Shown: positions 35,870 through 43,146 of the stretch, in pieces
Layout of the letters: every line of letters starts with the position of its first letter
Position numbering within the stretch: the stretch's first letter is position 1
Assembly: GCA_001940725.1 (NCBI GenBank)
Contig: MDVR01000058.1
Coordinates: 1-43,146, forward strand
Reading direction: 5' to 3'
Length of the DNA stretch: 43,146 nt
DNA from: Candidatus Heimdallarchaeota archaeon LC_2
GTDB taxonomy: Archaea; Asgardarchaeota; Heimdallarchaeia; Heimdallarchaeales; Kariarchaeaceae
The notes under the pieces: generated by a model
Database searches by the model: none
What the model was told of the DNA's origin: nothing
The model's input: only the letters and a program-made list of their open reading frames with translations
Translations under genes and position numbers: made by a program

Positions 35870-37534
35870 TCAAAGGTAGTCAGCAGAAGTACCTGGATTT
35901 TCTAACATCATTTCTCGAGTAAGTGGTATTGGTGAAGCTCCATAACTTAGAAATTCATCATGAAACTCTTTAAGTACAAATTCTTTACCCTGACTTTCAC
36001 ATTGTTTCCTATAATCTTCCCGCAATTTCATGATCAATAGTTTTCCCAATGTATAATTGAGATACATAGGATCAATAGTTCCCCGTCTTGCTTCCATTGC
36101 TGCTGAATCAGTCCCCATCTTAGCTTTTCCTTCAAAAAGTTGCTGAGCCTGTTCCATAGTCATATTACCTGTGTGCATGGCTAAGGAAGCAACAAATCTG
36201 CAATTTCTCATCAATGCTGCCTGTAATTGTCCAACTCGGAATTTGGTGGGATCATACAAATCATAACCTAGTTCAAAAGCTAATTCCTCGGTATAATGTG
36301 CCCATCCTTCGAGGGTAGTAATGGCAAAACCAAGTTGTCGAATGATTTTTGATTTTTGCTGTTTAATATGGAGAATATGCAGATGGTGTCCTGGCCATAC
36401 TTCATGTATGGATGTACCATCTAAACTGCCATAATACCATCCTTTCATATAATTGTCAGTCCTCTCCTTATCCCAATTAGGATTTGGTGGTGTAACATAA
36501 TAATATGCTTCTCCAGTTCCTGTATCCTCTGCAATATCTGCTGTATTCATCTGTGCGAACACAAATGATTGCATGGCTTTGGGTGTCTCCTGTATCACAG
36601 GATCATCTCCTGGAGGAATACTGCAAAGATCAGTATCAACTACAAATTTCTTTGCTCTCAGGGTTGATTCAGATGCAGCATCAAGCAATTCACTAGATTT
36701 CGGATGGTCTGATTTGACCTCTTCCATGAAATTCTCTCCATTAGCTTCGAGAATTTGTTGTAATGCTTTGGAATTTGCTTCGAGATTTTCTTTTGCTACT
36801 TTCTCCAATACCCGTAGGTCGATATCAATAAATTCTTGATGTTTTAATAAATTTCGATATTTTTTCTCTCCAATTGCAAATTCAGGTTTTGTACGTGGCA
36901 TATATTCGGTTTCAAGTTTTTTAACAAACATTTCTATTGCTTCTATTGCTTTACTGTTTACATCAGACCATTCTTGAATTAATTTATCATCCTCTGAATT
37001 GGAAACGAATCCTATCAATTCATCCTTGAGAAATGGTAATACACCTCCAATAGCCATTAAACCAACAGTTAGTTTATCTCGTGGTAAATTTACTTCTAGA
37101 TTTTCTAAAGCTTGATTTATTAATTGGGGAACAGCTTTTTCTGTTGCAACTATGTGTTTTATTCTTGTATCTAACGGTGCGTAACTTCTAGATGTATAAA
37201 CATAATTAATACTCATCAAAGTCTCAAAATATGGAAATATAGAAGTCTCATATTCCTTTAAATCATTTAACTCAAATAATTCACTTTCAAGTTTCGATTC
37301 AACCAAGCGTAATTCATACAATTTCATTTTATCTTGAGATCCAGTTGAAATATACTCTTTTTTCATATTTTTTACTACTTGTAGATCTTCGTGAACATCA
37401 CTCACACGATTAGTTACAGCTGATTTGGATAAGTCTGGTGATTTACCATAAGTTCCTAATATCCCCACGTATTGAGCTAAAGACAAATGGTGATTAAGAT
37501 ATCTCTCAGCTATTCCTAGTAATATTTCTGACAT
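35870..37534 (-). CDS. DUF885-family putative metallopeptidase
   Basis: 554 residues. The HEVWPGHH motif (about 380) is the zinc-binding H-E-x-x-P-G-H-H of DUF885, followed by LEGWAHYTEELAFELGY, which supplies the downstream acidic ligand, and MRNCRFVASLAMHTGNMT. The C-terminal DPMYLNYTLGKLLIMKLRE is also characteristic. No signal peptide, so a cytosolic peptidase is inferred. It is divergent from the SDR gene at 37783 across 248 nt. Confidence 0.9.
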   Translation of the reverse strand: MSEILLGIAERYLNHHLSLAQYVGILGTYGKSPDLSKSAVTNRVSDVHEDLQVVKNMKKEYISTGSQDKMKLYELRLVESKLESELFELNDLKEYETSIFPYFETLMSINYVYTSRSYAPLDTRIKHIVATEKAVPQLINQALENLEVNLPRDKLTVGLMAIGGVLPFLKDELIGFVSNSEDDKLIQEWSDVNSKAIEAIEMFVKKLETEYMPRTKPEFAIGEKKYRNLLKHQEFIDIDLRVLEKVAKENLEANSKALQQILEANGENFMEEVKSDHPKSSELLDAASESTLRAKKFVVDTDLCSIPPGDDPVIQETPKAMQSFVFAQMNTADIAEDTGTGEAYYYVTPPNPNWDKERTDNYMKGWYYGSLDGTSIHEVWPGHHLHILHIKQQKSKIIRQLGFAITTLEGWAHYTEELAFELGYDLYDPTKFRVGQLQAALMRNCRFVASLAMHTGNMTMEQAQQLFEGKAKMGTDSAAMEARRGTIDPMYLNYTLGKLLIMKLREDYRKQCESQGKEFVLKEFHDEFLSYGASPIPLTREMMLENPGTSADYL

Positions 37535-37677
37535 TTGAATAAATTAGAAGCTAATGGTAACGTATTAAGTACTTTGAGATTGCCACGATAAATCGAACCA
37601 ATCACTAAATAATATTTAATTAATTCTTGAATGATGAAAATTAATTGCTTCTCAAAGCAATATGTTTATCAATTTCC

Positions 37678-37758
37678 GGAACACTCATTCCAAAATAGTT
37701 ATATATAATTTTTCTTACAATATACCTATAGTAAATTAAATTGGAATAAACATTCCAA
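37678..37758 (+). promoter_or_regulatory. Paired operators around SDR promoter
   Basis: Two sites share GGAA-N6-TTCCAAAA: GGAACACTCATTCC (37678-37691) and GGAATAAACATTCC (37743-37756, flanked to give TTGGAAT/ATTCCAA). The sites are centred 65 bp apart and bracket an AT-rich TATA-like region (about 37697-37735). The second lies between the probable start site and the gene. The repeated, spaced dyads suggest a dimeric repressor or activator; its gene is not identified. Confidence 0.5.
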
Positions 37759-37782
37759 AAAAAAACTAAAGGAAAAATTAAA

Positions 37783-38772
37783 ATGAGTAATAAAGAATCT
37801 AATAATGCTAAAAAAACAGCGCTTATAACCGGCGCAAATTCCGGAATTGGTTATGAAACCGCGGCAGTACTTGCTGAGCAGGGTTATGGTAAAGTTATTC
37901 TTGGAGTACGTACAAATGAAAAAGGAGAAATTGCAAGAACAAAGTTGATTGAACGTACTGGCAAGCAAGTTTTTGATGTATTAGCTGTTGATATTGCTGA
38001 AACTAAATCAGCTGATAATGCAGTAGATGAACTCAAAAGTCGAAAAGACAAAATTGATTTACTTATCTTAAATGCAGGAATGAGTAGCGGAGGGAACCGA
38101 ATCTTTAATTCCGGTGGTGTGGAAATGACCTTTGCTAATATAATCGGCCATCATGTTTTAACTATGAATCTCATTAAGGATGGTTTAATGGGTTCGGATT
38201 CACATATCGTAGTCGCAGGATCTGAAGGAGCTCGGGGTGATATGATGGGTATGAGTCCTGTAGATTTTGGTCCATTCGCAGATGAACATTTTGAAGGGGA
38301 TCTAGTAAAGGCTCTTGAGACAATTGCAAAATATGAATCTCCCTATGAAGATAAAGCAATGAATATTTATGTCACTTCGAAAGTCTATACCAATTGGTGG
38401 GCTGCGGTTCTTTCAAGAAAACTTCCACACGGTATGGTTGTTAATGCTGTTTCCCCAGGTAGTGTTCCTAGTACTAATTTTGCTCGTGATCAAGGCTTTT
38501 TCATGCGTCGAATTATGGTACCTATGATGGGAAGCATTGGTCGATTTATGGGTATGTCTTGGAATATACGAAATGCAGTAGATCGTTACATTGAAGCCGG
38601 TGAATTTGATGCTGATAATACTGGACATTTCTATGCATCACCTCCAGGCAAATTGGTTGGTAAAATGGAAATCCAAAAAAATGAACATTTTCTAAATCGT
38701 GATTATCAGGAAGCTGGTTGGAAGGCTATAGTTAATCTTGCTGGTGGAGTAGATTATCCCTTAACATCGTGA
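37783..38772 (+). CDS. SDR oxidoreductase, retinol-dehydrogenase-like
   Basis: 329 residues. TGANSGIG is the cofactor loop, LDLLILNAG the equivalent of NNAG, VVAGSEGAR supplies the catalytic Ser, and YVTSK the YxxxK (about 194-198). NAVSPGSVPSTNF follows as in retinol dehydrogenase or protochlorophyllide reductase-like enzymes. Substrate unknown. A purine-rich AAAGGAAAAA lies before the ATG. The paired operators upstream indicate the gene is regulated, perhaps by a small molecule. Confidence 0.9.
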   Translation: MSNKESNNAKKTALITGANSGIGYETAAVLAEQGYGKVILGVRTNEKGEIARTKLIERTGKQVFDVLAVDIAETKSADNAVDELKSRKDKIDLLILNAGMSSGGNRIFNSGGVEMTFANIIGHHVLTMNLIKDGLMGSDSHIVVAGSEGARGDMMGMSPVDFGPFADEHFEGDLVKALETIAKYESPYEDKAMNIYVTSKVYTNWWAAVLSRKLPHGMVVNAVSPGSVPSTNFARDQGFFMRRIMVPMMGSIGRFMGMSWNIRNAVDRYIEAGEFDADNTGHFYASPPGKLVGKMEIQKNEHFLNRDYQEAGWKAIVNLAGGVDYPLTS

Positions 38773-38899
38773 TCATATTATTTAAGTTAGTTTTAGAAAT
38801 CAACTATAATTCCATCTAGACAATAATGTTCAGACAAAATTTTACAAATAATTTCAATTATTATTAACAAAATTTCAACAATTTGCTCATATTATTTTT

Positions 38900-39010
38900 A
38901 TGGATAGATCAATAATACAATCCATCGAAAAAATGAAGTATGAGATAAATGGTATCTTCACAAATTCAAGATTTGAAAGGGGGGAATATGATGACTTCTT
39001 CGATACCTAA
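38900..39010 (+). CDS. Possible 36-codon upstream ORF
   Basis: ATG at 38900 opens a 36-codon frame (MDRSIIQSIEKMKYEINGIF and onward) ending in TAA at 39008-39010, past the start of the next gene in a different frame. An AT-rich TATTATTTTTA directly precedes it. It could couple translation to the downstream secreted protein, or be noise. The rest of 38773-38899 shows no gene. Confidence 0.25.
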   Translation: MDRSIIQSIEKMKYEINGIFTNSRFERGEYDDFFDT

Positions 39011-39938
39011 GAGATGGACTAATATCTTTATATTATTTATTCTACTGATTACACAATTGTTTTCTCAATCTTTGACCAATTATCACCCCATCCTTAGTGC
39101 CTTTGGACAACAAAATCAAGATTATTACTTTTATGAAGGGTTTGAAGGACTATCCACCGCCGACCTCTTGTTGGAAGATTTTGTTATAGAGGTAACCGGT
39201 GAGGTACCCTTTGGAATTACTTCTGAATCTGTACACAATGATTCAAATTCTCTCTTTGTGGGACCTAGCACATGTAGTAGTTTTTGTTTTGATAATTTCT
39301 CTGTAACAATAACCATTTCTTCCATAAATCTCGCAAATGGTGCATATGCAATTTCATACTGGCGACGAGAATCTTTTGATTTTGGTGGAGCAATTATAAT
39401 TTTTATTGATGGAATAGACGTATACAACGAAGATGGAGCGGATGGAGTATGGAATACAGGGGTAGATACCGGCTGGTATCAGCGATTATTTTTCTTTAAT
39501 GGTCCAATTAATTCATTAACTTTTTGGGAAACTGATTTAACTAGTTCAAATACTATTTTCATCGATGATATTGTAATTCAAGACTCATTGAGTATAGATC
39601 CTTCTACTTTAGTCACGACACAAATCGATCAATCAACAGAACCTCCAATTGGAACCTCTACAGTAATTTATAATCCACCTCCTGTTGAGACTAGGCTTGA
39701 TATAGGCTTCCTTCAAAATGGACTAGCGTTAACAATTCCTGCAATTGTTATTGCAATTATAGTTGTTAGCATAAAAAAAGGAAGCTCTCCACCTCAATAC
39801 TCAAGAAAGATTCCACCAGAAATGAAAAATCAATCATTCGAAAATATGCCAAATACAAAAGATCCATTTTGTGGTACATGTGGTGAAAAAATTGATTTTA
39901 CAAAATTTTTCTGTGGTAATTGTGGATCTAAATGGTAA
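38988..39938 (+). CDS. Secreted beta-sandwich protein with cytoplasmic zinc ribbon
   Basis: About 316 residues from ATG 38988 (38991 also possible), chosen because a G-rich Shine-Dalgarno (GAAAGGGGGG, 38975-38984) sits just ahead; ATG 38949 would put it inside the gene. A signal peptide (WTNIFILFILLITQLFSQS) leads to a concanavalin-like extracellular domain (YYFYEGFEGLSTAD ... FIDDIVIQD), a membrane helix (LTIPAIVIAIIVVSI), and a C-terminal zinc ribbon CGTCGEK...CGNCGSKW on the inside. This places an adhesive or sensing domain outside and a binding knuckle inside. Unknown function. Confidence 0.7.
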   Translation: MMTSSIPKRWTNIFILFILLITQLFSQSLTNYHPILSAFGQQNQDYYFYEGFEGLSTADLLLEDFVIEVTGEVPFGITSESVHNDSNSLFVGPSTCSSFCFDNFSVTITISSINLANGAYAISYWRRESFDFGGAIIIFIDGIDVYNEDGADGVWNTGVDTGWYQRLFFFNGPINSLTFWETDLTSSNTIFIDDIVIQDSLSIDPSTLVTTQIDQSTEPPIGTSTVIYNPPPVETRLDIGFLQNGLALTIPAIVIAIIVVSIKKGSSPPQYSRKIPPEMKNQSFENMPNTKDPFCGTCGEKIDFTKFFCGNCGSKW

Positions 39939-39981
39939 TGAAATTCATAATGAAAATGAGAAAGCTTCATTGATCTGCATT

Positions 39982-40434
39982 CTAAACTAGAAGATCAAAG
40001 TTAATTGATTCTAGATTTTCGATTATTTGTTGCATCAAGCGCTTGAATATTACTCTTTCTTCTATTGAGAAAGATTTGAAGGTTTCCTTTTCAATTATCC
40101 CCCAAATTCTTGCAATTTCTTCTTGCAAATTTTCTCCCTTCCTCGATAAATTAACTCTTGTTACTCGTTTGTCTTTCTCATCTTTTGTCATTATAAGAAA
40201 TCCCTGATCCTGAAGACCTTTAGTTACTTTAGTCACTGTAGGCGGTTTGGTTTTGAGAAATCCAGCCAACTCGTTTAGAACGATATTGGGTTTCTTTGCA
40301 AGTCTTGTTAAAACCATTTCTTGCCCAGCAAAAAGACCGATTGTTTGCAGGAGGGAATTTGTTACAGATTTATGATTCTTAGAAACTTGGGCAATCATGA
40401 AACTGAGTGTAGAAGTGATATCAAATTCTTGCAT
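39982..40434 (-). CDS. MarR-family transcriptional regulator
   Basis: About 150 residues from ATG 40434. The winged-helix DNA-binding core is VLTRLAKKPNIVLNELAGFL then KTKPPTVTKVTKGLQDQGFL, with the wing TKDEKDKRVTRVNLSRKG; flanking helices form the dimer. ATG at 40434 is preferred over the longer start at 40509 because a TATA box (GTTTTTATATTT, reverse complement of 40458-40469) lies about 25-30 nt upstream, inside the longer frame. It is divergent from the NmrA-like gene, whose promoter has a long palindrome that this protein may bind. Confidence 0.9.
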   Translation of the reverse strand: MQEFDITSTLSFMIAQVSKNHKSVTNSLLQTIGLFAGQEMVLTRLAKKPNIVLNELAGFLKTKPPTVTKVTKGLQDQGFLIMTKDEKDKRVTRVNLSRKGENLQEEIARIWGIIEKETFKSFSIEERVIFKRLMQQIIENLESINFDLLV

Positions 40435-40560
40435 GTCTAAGTAATTAATTTGCTTGTAAATATAAAAACTCATGGAACGAATAATCATATTATGCCATTT
40501 TGAGGTCACAGAAAGTCTTCTTTGTTTTAAATTTGAAAATAAAACTCATTATCTCAAAGA

Positions 40561-40603
40561 AAATATTTATTAGTCATCTAACTAATATTAATTAGATGTC
40601 TAA
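40561..40603 (+). promoter_or_regulatory. NmrA-like gene promoter with 34-bp palindrome
   Basis: TATA-like AAATATTTAT (40561-40570) is followed at once by a dyad from 40570 to 40603. Arms are TTAG-t-CATCTAA and TTAGATG-t-CTAA around the core C-TAATATTA-A; 15 of 17 positions pair. It covers the expected transcript start and the ATG at 40596. A bound MarR dimer would block initiation. Confidence 0.6.
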
Positions 40604-41447
40604 CAAAACAATATTAGTTTTTGGAGCAACTGGAAATATGGGAGGATCTGTCATTCGTGCCATTTTGGGTAAAGGGTATGATCTTAGAGCATTGGTAAGA
40701 GATCCTCATAATACAAAATCTGAACTACTTAGAAAGAAAGGAGTAAATTTGGTTGAAGGAAATTTTGATGATTACCAAAGTATGGTATCAGCAGCTAAAG
40801 GAGTAAATATAGTTTTTATTGTAACTCCAGTCACACCCGAGGAGGCAAAAATGGGTATAGCTGCCATTAATGCCGTTACCGAAGCTGGCGTTAAACATAT
40901 CATCTTTAATTCAGTTTCTGATTCAGATAATAATACTGGAATTCCTCATTTTGATGCAAAAAGGGAGGCAGAAATTGTTCTTGAACAGGGAAATGTGCCA
41001 TACACTATTGTTGGTCCAGTATTTATTATGGATAATTTAATTTCACCTTGGGTACTTCCACAAATGAAGGAAGGGAATTTTGTTCAACCCATGTCTGGTG
41101 TTACCCAATTACAAGTTATTTCTTTCCAGGATGTAGGAAAATTCGTTTCTTTGATAATTGAAAAACCAGAAAAATTTCTCAACAAAAGAATAGATATAGC
41201 GGGCGATTCTCTTACTTCAATCGAGATGAGTAGTTATGTAAGTTTGGCATCTCGTAAAGATATAAAGTATGTCCAGAGTCCTTCAGATACTTATCCCGAG
41301 GATCTACAAAAAATGTATTCTTGGTTTGAAAATGTTGGATATTCAGTGGATCTCAATGAACTTTATCAAAAATATCCCGAGGTTAAATGGACCTCATTTA
41401 AAGATTGGACAAAAATGCATGACTTAGCTGGATTGCTTAGTAATTGA
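40596..41447 (+). CDS. NmrA-like NAD(P)-binding protein
   Basis: 283 residues. The Rossmann loop is GATGNMGGSV (about 10-19), followed by LRALVRDPHN, NLVEGNFDD, VFIVTPV and the substrate-side segment VKHIIFNSVSDSD. This is the NmrA/quinone-oxidoreductase-2-like branch of atypical SDRs, which sense redox state or reduce quinones. It is likely leaderless, with TATA at about -30. The divergent MarR gene and palindrome suggest a two-gene redox-sensing unit. Confidence 0.9.
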   Translation: MSNKTILVFGATGNMGGSVIRAILGKGYDLRALVRDPHNTKSELLRKKGVNLVEGNFDDYQSMVSAAKGVNIVFIVTPVTPEEAKMGIAAINAVTEAGVKHIIFNSVSDSDNNTGIPHFDAKREAEIVLEQGNVPYTIVGPVFIMDNLISPWVLPQMKEGNFVQPMSGVTQLQVISFQDVGKFVSLIIEKPEKFLNKRIDIAGDSLTSIEMSSYVSLASRKDIKYVQSPSDTYPEDLQKMYSWFENVGYSVDLNELYQKYPEVKWTSFKDWTKMHDLAGLLSN

Positions 41448-41576
41448 TTGATTGAATTTTGGAATTAAAACATATGAGGGTTTAAAGGTGTTATAGTCCA
41501 AATTTCTAGGAAACTCTCTGTTTTTACTAACAGCACAAGTCTTTCATTGGGAAATTCCTTTTGATTTCATGGAGTA

Positions 41577-41585
41577 GTTTAAATA
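41577..41585 (+). promoter_or_regulatory. TATA box of vapBC
   Basis: TTTAAATAT about 25-30 nt before ATG 41609, supporting that start over the in-frame ATGs at 41561 and 41591. Confidence 0.5.
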
Positions 41586-41608
41586 TTCATATGGATATAC
41601 ATATACAG

Positions 41609-41821
41609 ATGACAAGTAAGACTATAATGATTGAAGAAGAACTCTATAATACACTAAAGGAATTAAAAAGAAATCGAAGTTTTTCAGAGTATCTTAGATA
41701 TCTGCTACAAAATGTCAATCGACCTCCTTCTTCTAGTCTTGGTGTACTTCGCAATGTCAAAGATCCTTTCAACTATGAAGAAATAAAGAAAGAAAGGAAG
41801 GATCGAAATGTTACTTTTTGA
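41609..41821 (+). CDS. VapB-family antitoxin
   Basis: 70 residues from ATG 41609. MTSKTIMIEEELYNTLKELK followed by RSFSEYLRYLLQ is the ribbon-helix-helix-like opening of archaeal VapB/DUF217 antitoxins; the C-terminal half (DPFNYEEIKKERKDRN) would thread into the toxin. It overlaps the toxin gene by 14 nt. The promoter position supports the shorter start. It should bind the neighbouring PIN toxin and autoregulate the operon. Confidence 0.85.
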   Translation: MTSKTIMIEEELYNTLKELKRNRSFSEYLRYLLQNVNRPPSSSLGVLRNVKDPFNYEEIKKERKDRNVTF

Positions 41822-42185
41822 CACAAGTGCTATTATCCGCTGGATGAGTGCAGACAAAGATAAATTTAATGTTGCATCAAGAGTTGGAATTTCAGTTCTG
41901 TCAATTTCAGAACTATTACCAAGAGCCATGTTTAAGGGGAAAAAGCACATAAAAGGATTGGAACTCTTTTTATCCGAGGTAGATATTTTTCCATTGAATG
42001 AAAAGATTGCTAGGATTGCCAGTGATGGAAAATTTAAGTTAATTAAAAAGGGAAAGGAAAAATCGTTAATTGATCTCTGGATTGCCGCAACGGCAAATTA
42101 TTATGGCTTGAAATTATTTACTTTGGATCGAGATTTCGAGGATATTAGTAATGTAATTCAGATCGAGCTGGAATTATTAAAATAA
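41808..42185 (+). CDS. VapC-type PIN-domain toxin
   Basis: 125 residues. The PIN acidic set is complete: D5 (LFDTSAI), E35 (SISELL), D89 (LIDLWIAATA) and D107/D109 (FTLDRDF). VapC toxins are Mg2+-dependent RNases that cut tRNA or rRNA. It starts 14 nt inside the antitoxin gene, so the two are translated together. The target RNA is unknown. Confidence 0.92.
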   Translation: MLLFDTSAIIRWMSADKDKFNVASRVGISVLSISELLPRAMFKGKKHIKGLELFLSEVDIFPLNEKIARIASDGKFKLIKKGKEKSLIDLWIAATANYYGLKLFTLDRDFEDISNVIQIELELLK

Positions 42186-42310
42186 AAAAATTTTCTGGTT
42201 TTTATACAATAGAATTCAGACGATTCGCTAAGTAAATCGTTTGATAAACAATTTTTTTAATCGGTCAATCAATAGAATTATTTTAATTGTAATCACTGGT
42301 AAAAAACATA

Positions 42311-42784
42311 ATGAGTATTATTGTAGAATATTTGATTATGCCTTTAATCATTATTTCCTTCCTGGTAATTGCAATTGTTGTTTTCAGAATATACAAAGAA
42401 TACAGACATAATAGTCACAAAATAATTTCATTTGCAATGCTGTTGATGTTCATAGAAAGTGTACTTATAGAATTGGCAGAATTTAGTTCGAATTATGATT
42501 TAGTTAGGATAATTTATATTTTTATTAATATCTTAGTTGTAATAACAATATACCTATGGGTAACAGCTCTATTACTCTTTAGATATGGTGTTTACAATTT
42601 TACCACCAATTTATCCGCACTATTATTTGGATTCGTAGCAGCTTTAATTTCATTGGGTGAAGACGTAACGTTGGAATTTGATCAAGCGAATGAATATTGG
42701 TACACAGTAAACCCAAATTATTCGATTCTGGCATTTACACCCCTGATAATATTTGTATTGTATGAAACTGCTTATCCGATTCTA
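42311..42784 (+). CDS. Multi-helix membrane protein, 3' end disrupted
   Basis: About 158 residues with five hydrophobic helices: IMPLIIISFLVIAIVVF, ISFAMLLMFIESVLIELA, IIYIFINILVVITIYLWV, LSALLFGFVAALISL and LAFTPLIIFVLYETA. The frame is cut by a stop (TAA 42785-42787) that is created exactly at the start of the repeated sequence, so the natural protein is probably longer, possibly the membrane part of a sensor. The true C-terminus lies beyond the window. Confidence 0.6.
42422..42784 (+). repeat. Terminal direct repeat, copy 1
   Basis: The bases from about 42422 to 42784 recur, apparently without change, from 42784 to the window end at 43146 (offset 362). Copy 1 lies inside the membrane-protein gene. 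Confidence 0.93.
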
Positions 42785-43146
42785 TAATTTCATTTGCAAT
42801 GCTGTTGATGTTCATAGAAAGTGTACTTATAGAATTGGCAGAATTTAGTTCGAATTATGATTTAGTTAGGATAATTTATATTTTTATTAATATCTTAGTT
42901 GTAATAACAATATACCTATGGGTAACAGCTCTATTACTCTTTAGATATGGTGTTTACAATTTTACCACCAATTTATCCGCACTATTATTTGGATTCGTAG
43001 CAGCTTTAATTTCATTGGGTGAAGACGTAACGTTGGAATTTGATCAAGCGAATGAATATTGGTACACAGTAAACCCAAATTATTCGATTCTGGCATTTAC
43101 ACCCCTGATAATATTTGTATTGTATGAAACTGCTTATCCGATTCTA
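42784..43146 (+). repeat. Terminal direct repeat, copy 2
   Basis: Second copy of the repeat, out of frame with copy 1 (362 is not divisible by 3) and ending exactly at the last base of the window. This is the usual look of an assembly graph artefact at a contig end, but a true tandem duplication cannot be excluded. Confidence 0.93.

Noticed and set aside
1..43146. CRISPR array, prophage or complete defence island
   Set aside because: No regularly spaced direct repeats, cas genes, capsid or integrase genes were seen. Only the VapBC pair and the DUF3800-like genes hint at mobile or defence functions.

Overview
The window is an AT-rich stretch of archaeal chromosome with single genes and short operons on both strands. 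Archaeal traits seen directly are TATA boxes about 25-30 nt upstream of start codons (leaderless or nearly leaderless genes at 33568, 40434, 40596 and 41609), only occasional Shine-Dalgarno sites (before 704, 18162, 23723, 25787 and 38988), an archaeal/eukaryal-type class IIb aspartyl-tRNA synthetase, a cyclic 2,3-diphosphoglycerate synthetase-like protein and an archaeal VapB antitoxin. A Rieske-type oxygenase, nitroreductase and peroxiredoxin-like protein sit beside eukaryote-like domains (phospholipase C X domain, HtpG/Hsp90). I infer an oxygen-exposed archaeon, plausibly an Asgard archaeon of the Heimdallarchaeia type, but no rRNA or ribosomal protein gene is present to prove this.

Layout. 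1-1760: two tandem minus-strand paralogs resembling DUF3800 proteins (the first runs off the left edge), then a hairpin plus T-tract on the plus strand. 1806-9418: dihydrouridine synthase, MoxR-type AAA+ ATPase, HtpG, an unknown protein, a thiolase and a cyclic 2,3-DPG synthetase-like protein. 9540-14324: an amphi-Trp protein with acidic Trp repeats, a LarE/YbaK overlapping pair, a UMF1/Atg22-like transporter and a small membrane protein. 14531-21747: ClpB, an alpha/beta hydrolase, a Cys-containing wHTH protein, a probable structured non-coding RNA (19160-19345), the class IIb synthetase, a hydrolase that has lost catalytic residues and a small zinc protein. 21970-24337: an ABC transporter operon. 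24345-31742: metallophosphoesterase, CutA, Rieske oxygenase, AlkC-like protein, lipid kinase, DUF423 protein, nitroreductase. 31544-32995: a 724-bp tandem duplication that leaves a truncated SDR and a nitroreductase fragment. 33568-39938: secreted proteins, a PI-PLC X-like protein, a thioredoxin-fold protein, a DUF885 protein and a second SDR behind paired operators. 39982-42185: a divergent MarR/NmrA-like pair sharing a long palindrome, and a VapBC pair. The window ends in a direct 362-bp repeat that interrupts a membrane-protein gene.

How the genes work together. HtpG and ClpB make up a protein-quality-control set. The lipid kinase and the PLC-X protein suggest lipid metabolism. The MarR/NmrA, SDR, nitroreductase, Rieske and peroxiredoxin-like genes suggest redox and xenobiotic handling. 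No tRNA, rRNA, CRISPR array, transposase or replication origin was recognised. The strongest candidates for something undescribed are the pseudoknotted RNA upstream of the synthetase and the regulatory palindromes.
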